From: Bacteroidales bacterium
Lineage (GTDB): Bacteria; Bacteroidota; Bacteroidia; Bacteroidales; UBA932
Direction of reading: 5' to 3'
Length of the DNA stretch: 64,000 nt
Assembly (NCBI GenBank): GCA_017400135.1
Contig: JAFPVJ010000021.1
Span: forward strand, 62,001 to 126,000
Positions 41,326-50,210 of this stretch are shown piece after piece; position 1 is the stretch's first letter; the number at the start of each line of letters is the position of its first letter. The notes beneath the pieces were generated by a model. It had not been told where the DNA came from, did not search any database, and was given only the letters and a program-made list of their open reading frames with translations. A program made the position numbers and the translations under genes.

Positions 41326-43067
41326 TCGAGAAAATGACGAAATACTCCTTCATCCTCCTCAACCGCGAGAAAGAAGGATTCCTGGAAGAGCTTTCCGCTC
41401 TCGGCGTGATGGACATCAGCCGTTCCACCAAGCCCATCGACGAGCGCTCGGCCGAGATGCTCTCGAGAGCAGAAACGCTGGGACGCCGCATTGCCTTGCT
41501 GGAAAAGGGAGAATGGAAACGGGACGAGCGTTACGCCGCTCTGCTGGAGCAGCAGACCGAAGCCGAGCGTGCCCTCGCCGAGAGGGAGCCCTGGGGCGAT
41601 ATCGATGAGGAAAAGACGGCCGCGCTCGAACGCAGCGGCATCGTGTTCCACTATTACATCATCCCCGAGAAGCGTTTCGATCCGGCTTGGGAAGAGCAGT
41701 ACGCCCTCCAGTTGGTCCGCCAGGAAGAGGGGAAGATCTGGATGGTCGTCGCCGCGCCGGAAGGCGTGACGGTCGATCTGCCGTTCAAGGAGGCCGCCCG
41801 CCCTGTCATTTCCCTCGAGGAAGCGAAGGGCCGGATCGTCAGCCTCGCGGCGGCGGTCAAAGGACGCGGATTCGACCTTGACCGGGAGCGGGAGACGATT
41901 CCCGCCCTGAAGGAGGAGTACGCTTCCCGCAAGCACGAACTGGACCTCTACTGGGCCGAGGCGACTGGTGAGAACGCGGCCGAAGACCACCTGACGGTCT
42001 ATGTCGGCTACGCGCCGACGGAGAACGACGCCGAGCTGCAGGAAAAGCTCGACTCTCTCGGTTGCTTCTGGTTGTCCTCGCCTGCCACGGCGGAAGACAA
42101 CCCGCCCATCAAGCTCAAGAACCGCTGGTTCGCCCGGCAATTCGAAGTGCTGACGGGCATGTACGGCATGCCGGTCTATGACGAATTCGACCCGACTCCC
42201 CTGCTGGCTCCGTTCTTCCTGCTCTTCTTCTCCATGTGTATGGGAGACGCCGGATACGGCTTGTTGCTGATTGCAGTAGGGCTGGTTCTGCGTAAGATGA
42301 AGGGAGGTCTGGCCGCATCCTGGCGTCTGGTCACGATGCTGGGCGTCGGCACCTTCTTCGTGGGCATTGTGCTCGGCACCTTCTTCGGCATCAACCTCGC
42401 CGAGGCGTCCTGGGTCCCCCAGTGGCTCAAGGACTGCATGATCACAGGCGAGATTGCAGGTTTCAACGCCCAGATGGTGCTGGCCATCGCGGTCGGCGTA
42501 TTCCACATCAGCCTGGCCCTGGTCGTCAAGGCCATCATCTTCACCCGCCGTTTCGGGTTCAAGGAGACGATCTCCACCTGGGGTTGGGTGACGCTCATCG
42601 TGGGCGGGCTCATCGTCGGAGGTTTTGCCCTGGCGGGTGTTCTGGATTCGGATGTCACGAAGATCGCCCTGATCGCCGTCGGCGTCGTCGCCGCCCTTGG
42701 TATCTTTATCTTCAACAAACCCGGCCGCAATCCGCTGGTCAACATCGGTGCGGGCCTTTGGGACACTTACGGGATGGTCACCGGTCTGATGGGAGACGTC
42801 CTCAGCTACATCCGTCTCTTCGCCCTCGGACTGGCAGGCGGCATGCTGGGTTCCGCCTTCAACACCCTGGCGTCGATGACGCTCGGGGCCCATCCGACCT
42901 GGCAGTGGCTTCCCTTCATCATCATCGCCCTGATTGGCCATACGCTCAATTTCGCGATGGCATGCCTCGGTGCTTTCGTACATCCCTTGCGTCTCAATTT
43001 CCTGGAGTTCTTCAAGAACAGCGGCTACGAGGGCAAAGGCACCGTTTACAATCCGATTATTAAATAA
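41322..43067 (+). CDS. ntpI: V-type ATPase membrane subunit I
   Basis: A 581-residue stator subunit. The N-terminal half (about 1-280) is cytosolic and helical; the C-terminal half has seven or eight membrane helices beginning with PLLAPFFLLFFSMCMGDAGYGLLL and containing GDVLSYIRLFALGLAGGMLG, the region that carries the essential Arg of the ion half-channels. Length is at the short end of the family. Confidence 0.94.
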   Translation: MIEKMTKYSFILLNREKEGFLEELSALGVMDISRSTKPIDERSAEMLSRAETLGRRIALLEKGEWKRDERYAALLEQQTEAERALAEREPWGDIDEEKTAALERSGIVFHYYIIPEKRFDPAWEEQYALQLVRQEEGKIWMVVAAPEGVTVDLPFKEAARPVISLEEAKGRIVSLAAAVKGRGFDLDRERETIPALKEEYASRKHELDLYWAEATGENAAEDHLTVYVGYAPTENDAELQEKLDSLGCFWLSSPATAEDNPPIKLKNRWFARQFEVLTGMYGMPVYDEFDPTPLLAPFFLLFFSMCMGDAGYGLLLIAVGLVLRKMKGGLAASWRLVTMLGVGTFFVGIVLGTFFGINLAEASWVPQWLKDCMITGEIAGFNAQMVLAIAVGVFHISLALVVKAIIFTRRFGFKETISTWGWVTLIVGGLIVGGFALAGVLDSDVTKIALIAVGVVAALGIFIFNKPGRNPLVNIGAGLWDTYGMVTGLMGDVLSYIRLFALGLAGGMLGSAFNTLASMTLGAHPTWQWLPFIIIALIGHTLNFAMACLGAFVHPLRLNFLEFFKNSGYEGKGTVYNPIIK

Positions 43068-43070
43068 TGA

Positions 43071-43529
<459 letters not shown>

Positions 43530-43539
43530 ATAAATCCTT

Positions 43540-45951
43540 ATGAAGCGCTTTTCACCCGGAGCCATCCTCCCGCTCCTCATTTTCGCCAGTATCCTAGCCT
43601 TTTTCTCATCCTGCTCCAAGGCAGACTGGAAAGATCCGTCCCTGACGCCCGCCGACCGGGCCCAGGCCCTCCTGAAGCAGATGACGCTCGAGGAGAAAAT
43701 CGGGCAGATGTGCCAGTATGTCGGTCCCTGCTACGTTCCTCCGGGACAGGGCACGGCCCACGGCAACGTGGATGCAGAAGATGAGAACCTCGGACATCCT
43801 GACATGGCCCAGAAGATCCGGGAGGGCCGCGTGGGCGCCTTCCTCCACGTGCTGACTGTCGAGGAAGCTGCCGGTCTTCAGAAAATCGCGCTTCAAAGCC
43901 GGCTCGGCATCCCGCTCCTGCTCGGCATCGACGCCATCCACGGCAATGGCCTGATCGAGGGATGTACCATCTATCCCACCGACATCAACATGGCCTCGAC
44001 CTTCCATCCGGAACTGATGGAACGAATCGGCGCGGAAACGGCGCAGGAGATGCGTCAGTGCGGTGTCGGCTGGACCTTCGCCCCCAACCTGGACGTAGCC
44101 CGGGACGCCCGCTGGGGCCGGATGGGAGAGACTTTCGGAGAAGACCCCTACCTGGTCTCCGAGATGGGTAAATACTACATCTGGGGTTTCCAGGGTAGGG
44201 ACCGCAACTTCGCGGACGGCCATGTCCTGGCCTGCGCCAAGCACCTGATCGCCGGCGGCGAACCCTTCGGCGGTCTCAACGCGGCCCCGATGGACCTGTC
44301 AGAAAGGGAACTGCGCGAGATATACCTGCCGCCCTTCGAGGTGGCCATCAAGGAAGCGGATGTGGCGACGGTCATGACCGCCCACAACGAGATCAACGGC
44401 ATACCCTGCCACGGCAACGCCTGGCTTGTGCAGACGCTGCTCAAGGATGAACTGGGATTCGACGGAGTCGTCGTCAGCGACTGGATGGACATCGAGCGGA
44501 TGCATCTGTATCACAAATGGCTTCCATCGGTCGAAGAGGCGTTCCGAGTGTCTGTGGAGACCGGCATTGACATCCACATGCAGGGCGACGGCTATCTGGA
44601 GACCATCCTGGAAGCGGTCCGCGGCGGTCGCATCCCCGAGAGCCGCATCGACGAGGCGGCCGGAAAGATCCTGGAGGCCAAGTTCGCCCTGGGTCTTTTC
44701 GAGAATCCCGTACCGGTCGTCGGTGAGCCGCTGAGGGATCTGGAGGCGCACAGGCAGACGGCGCTGGAGTGCGCCCGCGAAGGCCTGGTGTTGCTGAAGA
44801 ACGACGGCATCCTGCCGCTGCAACCCTCAGGTTTCGATGCGGCGGCCTATCCCTCGGCCACCGGCAAGGGTACGCCGGTACGCCGCATCTTCGTCTGCGG
44901 CCCGAATGCCGACAGCCAGACCATCCTGGGCGACTGGGTGGTACCGCAGCCCGAAGAGAATGTCACCACGATCCTGGAAGGCATCCGCGCGATGGCCCCC
45001 GATGCGACGGTCGAGGCTCAGTGCTTCAACGGCCGCATCTTCGACATCGACGATGCCGGGATCCGGGCCGCTCGTGCTTCCGCCGCCCGCGCCGATGTCA
45101 ACATCCTGGTGCTGGGAGAGAACTCCCAGCGCTATTCCGCTTTCGGAACGACCTGTGGCGAGAACCGCGACCGCGACGACATCAATCTGGCCGGACGGCA
45201 ACAGGAACTCATGGAAGCGGTGGTAGCTGCGGGCAAGCCTGTGGTGCTGGTCCTCACGACGGGCCGCGCACTCTCCATCGGCTGGGCGCAGGAGCGTGTC
45301 AACGCCATCCTGAATGCCTGGGAGGCCGGCATGGCCGCCGGACAGGCGGTCGGAGAAGTACTGTTCGGTCTTATCAATCCGTCCGGCAAACTGCCGGTCA
45401 CTTTCCCGCGCAGCGTGGGACAGATCCCGACCGTATACAATTACCGGCCGATGCAGTACTCCCGCCAGTTCGCGATTGGGCCGACCGGGGCTCTGTATCC
45501 TTTCGGATTTGGCTTGAGCTACACGAGTTTCGAATACGGGAAGCCGGCGTTCGAGGCGGTCGCCGATGCCGGAGACTCTGCCGCAGCATCCGACACCCTG
45601 ACGGTCCGCGCCGGGGATCGGGCCGCGATGACATTCACCTTGGCCAATACGGGTGAGATGGACGGCACGGAAGTGGTCCAGCTCTACATCCGGCACAACT
45701 ACGCTCCCGTGACGCGCCCCGTCAAGGAACTGAAGGGCTTCCAGCGCATCGCCCTGAAGGCCGGCGAGTCCGCGACCGTCCGTTTCGAGATCACCCCCGA
45801 GATGCTCTCGATGTATGACGCCCCGAAGGATGCAAAGACCTTCCCCGGCCTGGTGGGATCCCGCCGCGTTCTGCCTGGCGACTACACCCTCATGGTCGGA
45901 TCTTCTTCCGCCAACGCCGATCTTCAGCGACTCATCCTGCGGGTGGAATAG
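43540..45951 (+). CDS. bglX: Glycoside hydrolase family 3 beta-glucosidase-like lipoprotein
   Basis: An 803-residue exported hydrolase; the signal ends ILAFFSSC (Cys25), so it is a lipoprotein. The GH3 N-domain has LLGIDAIHGNGLIEGCTIYP and the nucleophile Asp in GVVVSDWMDIERM; the C-terminal sandwich and a fibronectin III-like domain (RPVKELKGFQRIALKAGES) follow. It resembles BglX periplasmic beta-glucosidase/xylosidase. It starts 10 bases after subunit K, so read-through from the V-ATPase operon is likely; the functional link is unclear. Confidence 0.94.
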   Translation: MKRFSPGAILPLLIFASILAFFSSCSKADWKDPSLTPADRAQALLKQMTLEEKIGQMCQYVGPCYVPPGQGTAHGNVDAEDENLGHPDMAQKIREGRVGAFLHVLTVEEAAGLQKIALQSRLGIPLLLGIDAIHGNGLIEGCTIYPTDINMASTFHPELMERIGAETAQEMRQCGVGWTFAPNLDVARDARWGRMGETFGEDPYLVSEMGKYYIWGFQGRDRNFADGHVLACAKHLIAGGEPFGGLNAAPMDLSERELREIYLPPFEVAIKEADVATVMTAHNEINGIPCHGNAWLVQTLLKDELGFDGVVVSDWMDIERMHLYHKWLPSVEEAFRVSVETGIDIHMQGDGYLETILEAVRGGRIPESRIDEAAGKILEAKFALGLFENPVPVVGEPLRDLEAHRQTALECAREGLVLLKNDGILPLQPSGFDAAAYPSATGKGTPVRRIFVCGPNADSQTILGDWVVPQPEENVTTILEGIRAMAPDATVEAQCFNGRIFDIDDAGIRAARASAARADVNILVLGENSQRYSAFGTTCGENRDRDDINLAGRQQELMEAVVAAGKPVVLVLTTGRALSIGWAQERVNAILNAWEAGMAAGQAVGEVLFGLINPSGKLPVTFPRSVGQIPTVYNYRPMQYSRQFAIGPTGALYPFGFGLSYTSFEYGKPAFEAVADAGDSAAASDTLTVRAGDRAAMTFTLANTGEMDGTEVVQLYIRHNYAPVTRPVKELKGFQRIALKAGESATVRFEITPEMLSMYDAPKDAKTFPGLVGSRRVLPGDYTLMVGSSSANADLQRLILRVE

Positions 45952-45955
45952 TCAA

Positions 45956-45987
45956 TTTGCATTTATCGCGAATAATTGCAATATTTG
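45956..45987 (+). promoter_or_regulatory. Promoter of the 155-residue protein gene
   Basis: TTTG (45956-45959), 20 bases, AATATTTG (45980-45987), one mismatch from TAnnTTTG; 24 bases before the ATG. Confidence 0.55.
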
Positions 45988-46011
45988 TATGAACCTCAAA
46001 GGATTGCGGCT

Positions 46012-46479
46012 ATGGCACGGAAAGAAATCAAGTTGAAAGACATCTTCAAGATGACGCGGAAGGAGTTGCTCCAGTGCAAACTCCATCTTGCCTGTAACAA
46101 CGGCAGCGAAGAACCGCTCGACGTCTATCTCCGAGACCAGGCGGAATGGTTTGCCTGGAATGCTTCCCGAGCCGGCCGCAACGATTTCAACCGTCCCCTG
46201 ATTTTCTGCCTGATCCGTGATTACCATCGGGAGGACGTCTGGCTCTTTGCCGGGGTCTTGCGGGTTACGGAACGCCTGGCTGACTGGAAGGAAACCAAGG
46301 TAGGATACAAAGTCGAGATGACCGACATCGGCGCCGAATTCGCCGGTCGTCTGATGATCGGTTTCCATCGCTATCCGGGGCTGCGCGGCCGTTCCTTCAA
46401 GCTGGAGACCTTCTTCAAGGAAATGACCGTCCACGAAATCCTGGATAAGCCTTACGAAATCAAACTGATCTACGGTTAA
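46012..46479 (+). CDS. GIY-YIG-associated N-terminal domain protein without a nuclease domain
   Basis: A 155-residue cytosolic protein. The pattern (LKDIFKMTRKELLQCKLHLA, EEPLDVYLRDQAEWFAWN, REDVWLFAGVLRVTERL, EMTDIGAEFAGRLMIGFHRYPGLRGR, TVHEILDKPYE) resembles the region that precedes the GIY-YIG nuclease domain in larger Bacteroidetes proteins. Here the protein ends where the nuclease would begin, and no nuclease remnant follows, since the stop overlaps the end of the opposite-strand kinase gene. The start at 46012 follows the promoter; an ATG at 45976 lies inside the promoter. Assignment is from memory and tentative. Confidence 0.6.
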   Translation: MARKEIKLKDIFKMTRKELLQCKLHLACNNGSEEPLDVYLRDQAEWFAWNASRAGRNDFNRPLIFCLIRDYHREDVWLFAGVLRVTERLADWKETKVGYKVEMTDIGAEFAGRLMIGFHRYPGLRGRSFKLETFFKEMTVHEILDKPYEIKLIYG

Positions 46480-47450
46480 TCTTTTTTCCCCACCGGGACG
46501 CCGATCTGGTGACCGGTCATGGTGAGACGAAGGGGCAGGGCGCCGACGATTTCGCCGTCGATCTCCACGATGTTTTCTCCGGACATCTCCAACAAGCGGC
46601 AGCGGCCGGTCTTCAACAGGCCGGATTCATTGACCGTGCCGTTGTAGAGGCGCGGAATCTGGGTAAGAATCCTCAACAGCCCGGCCTTCGGGACGATCAT
46701 GTAGTCCAGGACGCCGTCGTCAATCTCGGACATGGGCACCTGCCGCATCCCGCCGCCGCTGTAGCGGCCGTTGCCAAAAGCGACGGAATAGGCCTCCCCG
46801 TCAAAGACGCATTCGCCGTCCGCCACGATGCGGGTGTGGAATGCCTTGGTATGGAACATCGTATAAAGTAAAGCGCCCAGGTAGATTAGCTTGCCGCGCT
46901 TCCCCTGCTCTTTCAGGGCGTTGACGCGCTCACAGACGTGGGAATCGAAACCCACGCCGCCGATGTTGGCCATGTAACTCGTCCCACCGGTCACGCCGGA
47001 ACCCTTCGAATCCCCATCCGGAACCGGCGCCGTCTCCACACGGACGATGTCCTGTCGGGCGAAAGATCCGGCGGTCAGCAGCTCCACGGCCATCTTCGTA
47101 TCATGCGGGATACCGAGCGACTTGATCCAGTCGTTGCCGGACCCGATGGGAATCACGGAAAGCGTGAATTCCTCCGGCGCCACACCGGCCTCTTCCGCAT
47201 AGCGGACCAGGCCGTTCATCACCTCGTGGACGGAACCGTCGCCGCCCACGGCCAGGAACTTGCGGTATCCGCGCTGGGCGGCCTCATAGGCCAGTTTCTC
47301 AGCATGGAACTTGTAGTTGGTCAGGGTGGTTTTGAAAGGAACGGAGGAGGCGGTCAGAAGCTTTTCAGCGATCGCCCACTGGGGCATCGTCTTGCCGGAT
47401 CCGGCGTGCGGATTGATGATACAGTACCAGTCGGGGAAAAGGGCAGGCAT
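46476..47450 (-). CDS. Diacylglycerol/lipid kinase family protein (YegS/BmrU type)
   Basis: A 324-residue lipid kinase-like protein. The DAGK catalytic domain shows NPHAGSGKTMPQW near the N-terminus, AVGGDGSVHEVMNGL (the GGDGT-type nucleotide-binding motif, here GGDGS) and IPIGSGNDWIKSLG; the C-terminal half is the YegS beta sandwich. It probably phosphorylates a membrane lipid. Divergent from parA across a 97-base gap that carries a palindrome. Confidence 0.92.
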   Translation of the reverse strand: MPALFPDWYCIINPHAGSGKTMPQWAIAEKLLTASSVPFKTTLTNYKFHAEKLAYEAAQRGYRKFLAVGGDGSVHEVMNGLVRYAEEAGVAPEEFTLSVIPIGSGNDWIKSLGIPHDTKMAVELLTAGSFARQDIVRVETAPVPDGDSKGSGVTGGTSYMANIGGVGFDSHVCERVNALKEQGKRGKLIYLGALLYTMFHTKAFHTRIVADGECVFDGEAYSVAFGNGRYSGGGMRQVPMSEIDDGVLDYMIVPKAGLLRILTQIPRLYNGTVNESGLLKTGRCRLLEMSGENIVEIDGEIVGALPLRLTMTGHQIGVPVGKKD

Positions 47451-47457
47451 AGGTCAA

Positions 47458-47483
47458 GTCTTTTGGTTCAAAAGACAAAACTA
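47458..47483 (-). promoter_or_regulatory. Promoter with overlapping palindrome upstream of the lipid kinase gene
   Basis: On minus TAGTTTTG (47476-47483) fits TAnnTTTG. A perfect 8-base inverted repeat GTCTTTTG/CAAAAGAC with a 3-base centre occupies 47458-47476, touching the -7 box and covering the predicted start of transcription, an operator-like position. Confidence 0.5.
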
Positions 47484-47506
47484 ATAAAATAAACGGAGGT
47501 ATCGAA

Positions 47507-47523
47507 TATTTTTGTTAAATTTG
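47507..47523 (+). promoter_or_regulatory. Two possible -7 boxes for parA
   Basis: TATTTTTG (47507-47514) and TAAATTTG (47516-47523) both fit TAnnTTTG, 33 and 24 bases before the parA start. Neither has a clear TTTG at -33. Confidence 0.5.
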
Positions 47524-47547
47524 CTTGATTAACGTTATTCTGTCTAT

Positions 47548-48336
47548 ATGGGTAAAGTCATCGCCATTGCGAACCAGAAAGGCGGCGTCGGAAAAACCAC
47601 CACCGCCATCAATCTTGCCGCATCGCTCGCCGTCCTGGAGAAGAAGGTGCTCATCATCGACGCCGATCCCCAGGCCAATACGACCTCCGGCCTCAACTTC
47701 CTGCCGGACAAGGACGAGAAGCGCTCGATCTACGAGATGATGATCGGCAAGATCGATGTCCGCGACGCACTGATCCAGACCGAGATCAACCTCCTCCACA
47801 TGATTCCCTCCAACATCAACCTCATCGGCGTGGAGTTCGAAATGCTGGAGACCGAGGAACGCGAGTCCATTCTCAAGAAGGCGATCGCGCCCGTCCGGGA
47901 CGAATACGATTACATCATCATCGACTGCTCCCCCACCCTCGGACTGATGACGGTCAATGCCCTGACCGCCGCCGATTCGGTGATCATCCCGGTCCAGCCG
48001 GAATTCTTCGCCCTGGAAGGCCTGGGCAAGCTCCTGCAGACCATCCGCCTCGTCCAGAACGGCATCAATCCGGGGTTGACCATCGAAGGATTCGTCGTCA
48101 CGATGTTCGACGGGCGCACCAAGATCCACGCGGAGGTGGTCGGCGAGCTCCGGGAGCATTTCCAGGACATGGTCTTCGACACGATCATCCAGCGGAACAT
48201 CCGCCTCAGCGAGGCCCCCTCGCACGGCAAGCCGATCATCCTGTACGACGTGATGAGCAACGGCTCCAGCAACTACCTCAAGCTCGCGAAAGAGGTACTC
48301 GAAAGAAACGAAAACAAGACTCAGAATGGCAACTAA
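47548..48336 (+). CDS. parA: Chromosome partitioning ATPase ParA (Soj)
   Basis: A 262-residue Walker-type ATPase that moves the origin region with ParB. The deviant Walker A is KGGVGKTTT (residues about 11-19), Walker A' is IIDADPQANTTSGL, Walker B is IIIDCSPTLGLMT. The small size without an N-terminal helix-turn-helix is that of chromosomal Soj-type ParA. It overlaps parB by 11 bases. Confidence 0.96.
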   Translation: MGKVIAIANQKGGVGKTTTAINLAASLAVLEKKVLIIDADPQANTTSGLNFLPDKDEKRSIYEMMIGKIDVRDALIQTEINLLHMIPSNINLIGVEFEMLETEERESILKKAIAPVRDEYDYIIIDCSPTLGLMTVNALTAADSVIIPVQPEFFALEGLGKLLQTIRLVQNGINPGLTIEGFVVTMFDGRTKIHAEVVGELREHFQDMVFDTIIQRNIRLSEAPSHGKPIILYDVMSNGSSNYLKLAKEVLERNENKTQNGN

Positions 48337-49264
48337 GACCCAGAGAGGACTCGGCAAGGGACTCGGCGCATTGTTGGGAGACAGCGCCGACCTCGAAAAC
48401 TTCCGCAAGCCGGTCGGATACGTCAACAAGGAAATCGTCAGCAACGACACGCCTGCCGAAGCTGCGGCGGATGTCCTGCGCATCCCCGTGGGGATGATAG
48501 AGCCCAACCCCTTCCAGCCACGCGTCACCTTCGACCCGGATGCGCTCGAAGAATTGGCCGATTCCATCCGCACCCTGGGCCTGATCCAGCCGATCACGGT
48601 CCGCAAGACCGGCGACGGCCGCTACCAGATCATCAGCGGCGAGCGGCGTTTCCGCGCCTGCAAGCTGGCCGGAATGGATATGATCCCCGCCTTCATCCTG
48701 GCCGCCAGCGACCAGGGAATGCTGGAAATGGCGCTCGTGGAGAATGTCCAGCGCCAGGACCTCGACCCGATCGAGACCGCCCTCGGCTACCAGCGCCTGA
48801 TCGACGAATGTCACCTCACCCAGGACCAGATGGCCCAGCGGGTCGGCAAGAAGCGCGCTTCCGTGACCAACTTCCTCCGTCTCCTCCGCCTGCCCGCGAA
48901 GGTTCAGCACGACCTCAAGGTCGGCCTGATCAGCGTCGGCCACGCCAAGGTGATCCTGGGCGTCGACGAGCCGAAGGACCAGGAAGCGCTCTGTGACCTC
49001 GTGATCAAGGAGGACCTCTCCGTCCGCCAGCTCGAAGACAAGGTTCGCAGGCTGGAGCGGGCCGCCATGCCCTCCCCCTACAGCGACAGCGTGGACCTGC
49101 CCGAGACCTACTACAGGGTCCTGGAGTACATGGGGCGCTATTTCGGGGACAACATCTCCCTCAAGAGAAGCGCCTCCGGCAAAGGCAGCATCACCCTCCG
49201 CTTCGACTCCGACGCGGAAATGGAAGAATTCCTCAAAGCCCTGGAGCGCGCCGACAACCGATGA
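48326..49264 (+). CDS. parB: Chromosome partitioning protein ParB
   Basis: A 312-residue DNA clamp that loads at parS. Seen are the start GLGKGLGALLG, the N-terminal CTPase domain with ISGERRFRACKLAG (GERRxRA motif) and VENVQRQDLDPIE, the helix-turn-helix QRVGKKRASVTNFLRLLRLP, and a C-terminal dimer domain. A complete parS site was not found in this window. Confidence 0.96.
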   Translation: MATKTQRGLGKGLGALLGDSADLENFRKPVGYVNKEIVSNDTPAEAAADVLRIPVGMIEPNPFQPRVTFDPDALEELADSIRTLGLIQPITVRKTGDGRYQIISGERRFRACKLAGMDMIPAFILAASDQGMLEMALVENVQRQDLDPIETALGYQRLIDECHLTQDQMAQRVGKKRASVTNFLRLLRLPAKVQHDLKVGLISVGHAKVILGVDEPKDQEALCDLVIKEDLSVRQLEDKVRRLERAAMPSPYSDSVDLPETYYRVLEYMGRYFGDNISLKRSASGKGSITLRFDSDAEMEEFLKALERADNR

Positions 49265-50205
49265 CGAAACGCCTCCTGTTCCTCCTGGCCGCCCTGGTCT
49301 TCTGCCTGGCATTCTCCGGGACCGCATCCGCTCAGTTCAAGAAGGATGCGTTCTCGCAGAATTACGGCACCAGTGACGCGGACACGGCGCAGAAGCCCCT
49401 GTTCTCCGTCAAGGATTACATCCGGGGCATCGCGCACAAGGATACGATCCAGATCGGGACCTCCTTCGCAGGCTCCCTGGTCCTGATCGGAGGACAGCAG
49501 ATCTACAACAGGCAATACTGGAAACTCCCCCTCATCTATGCCGGAATAGGCAGCACGGCAGGATTCGGATTCCACTACCGGAGTCAGTACACCCGGTCCC
49601 TGAACGCTTACAATGCCGCATTGGAACTGGACCCCGAGACACCGTATACCGTCAACGACCAGGCAAAGCAGCTGAGCACCTACTTCTTTGCAGGGAGCGC
49701 GTTCCTTTATTGGGCCACCCTGATGGACGGCGTCGTCAATTTCAAGAGCGAGCGCTATCCGCTGCCGGGACGCGCGACGCTCTATTCCCTCCTTTTCCCC
49801 GGACTGGGACAGGTCTACAACCACGACTACTGGAAGGTGCCCGTCTACTGGGGCTGCCTGATCGGCGCTTACCATTATTGGGCGCTCAACAAACGGAACT
49901 ATCTGAAGTACAAGAACATATACCTGAATGCAACGAGCGGCGAGCACTATGACGGCCCCTTCTCCGCGGAGACCGCACTCTACTACCGCGACATCTTCCG
50001 GCGCTACCGCGACTACTCCGTCCTCGCCATCGCCGGTTTCTATCTGATCCAGGTCATCGATGCGAATGTCTTTGCCTATATGAACGACTTTGAGGTGAAC
50101 GAAGACATCTCGCTGCACATCAAACCCACCATCATCACGCCGGACGTCCAATGGGCCTCCCGCCCCGTCAACGCGGTCGGAGTCAGTCTCGGCTTTACCT
50201 TCTGA
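49261..50205 (+). CDS. DUF5683 family exported membrane protein
   Basis: A 314-residue protein with a signal peptide (1-24, ending TASAQ) and three or four hydrophobic segments, including the family signature LLFPGLGQVYNHDYWKVPVYWGCLIGAYHYW. DUF5683 genes sit between parB and the lytic transglycosylase in many Bacteroidetes, as here, but their function is unknown. Overlaps parB by four bases. Confidence 0.88.
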   Translation: MTKRLLFLLAALVFCLAFSGTASAQFKKDAFSQNYGTSDADTAQKPLFSVKDYIRGIAHKDTIQIGTSFAGSLVLIGGQQIYNRQYWKLPLIYAGIGSTAGFGFHYRSQYTRSLNAYNAALELDPETPYTVNDQAKQLSTYFFAGSAFLYWATLMDGVVNFKSERYPLPGRATLYSLLFPGLGQVYNHDYWKVPVYWGCLIGAYHYWALNKRNYLKYKNIYLNATSGEHYDGPFSAETALYYRDIFRRYRDYSVLAIAGFYLIQVIDANVFAYMNDFEVNEDISLHIKPTIITPDVQWASRPVNAVGVSLGFTF

Positions 50206-50210
50206 ACGAT

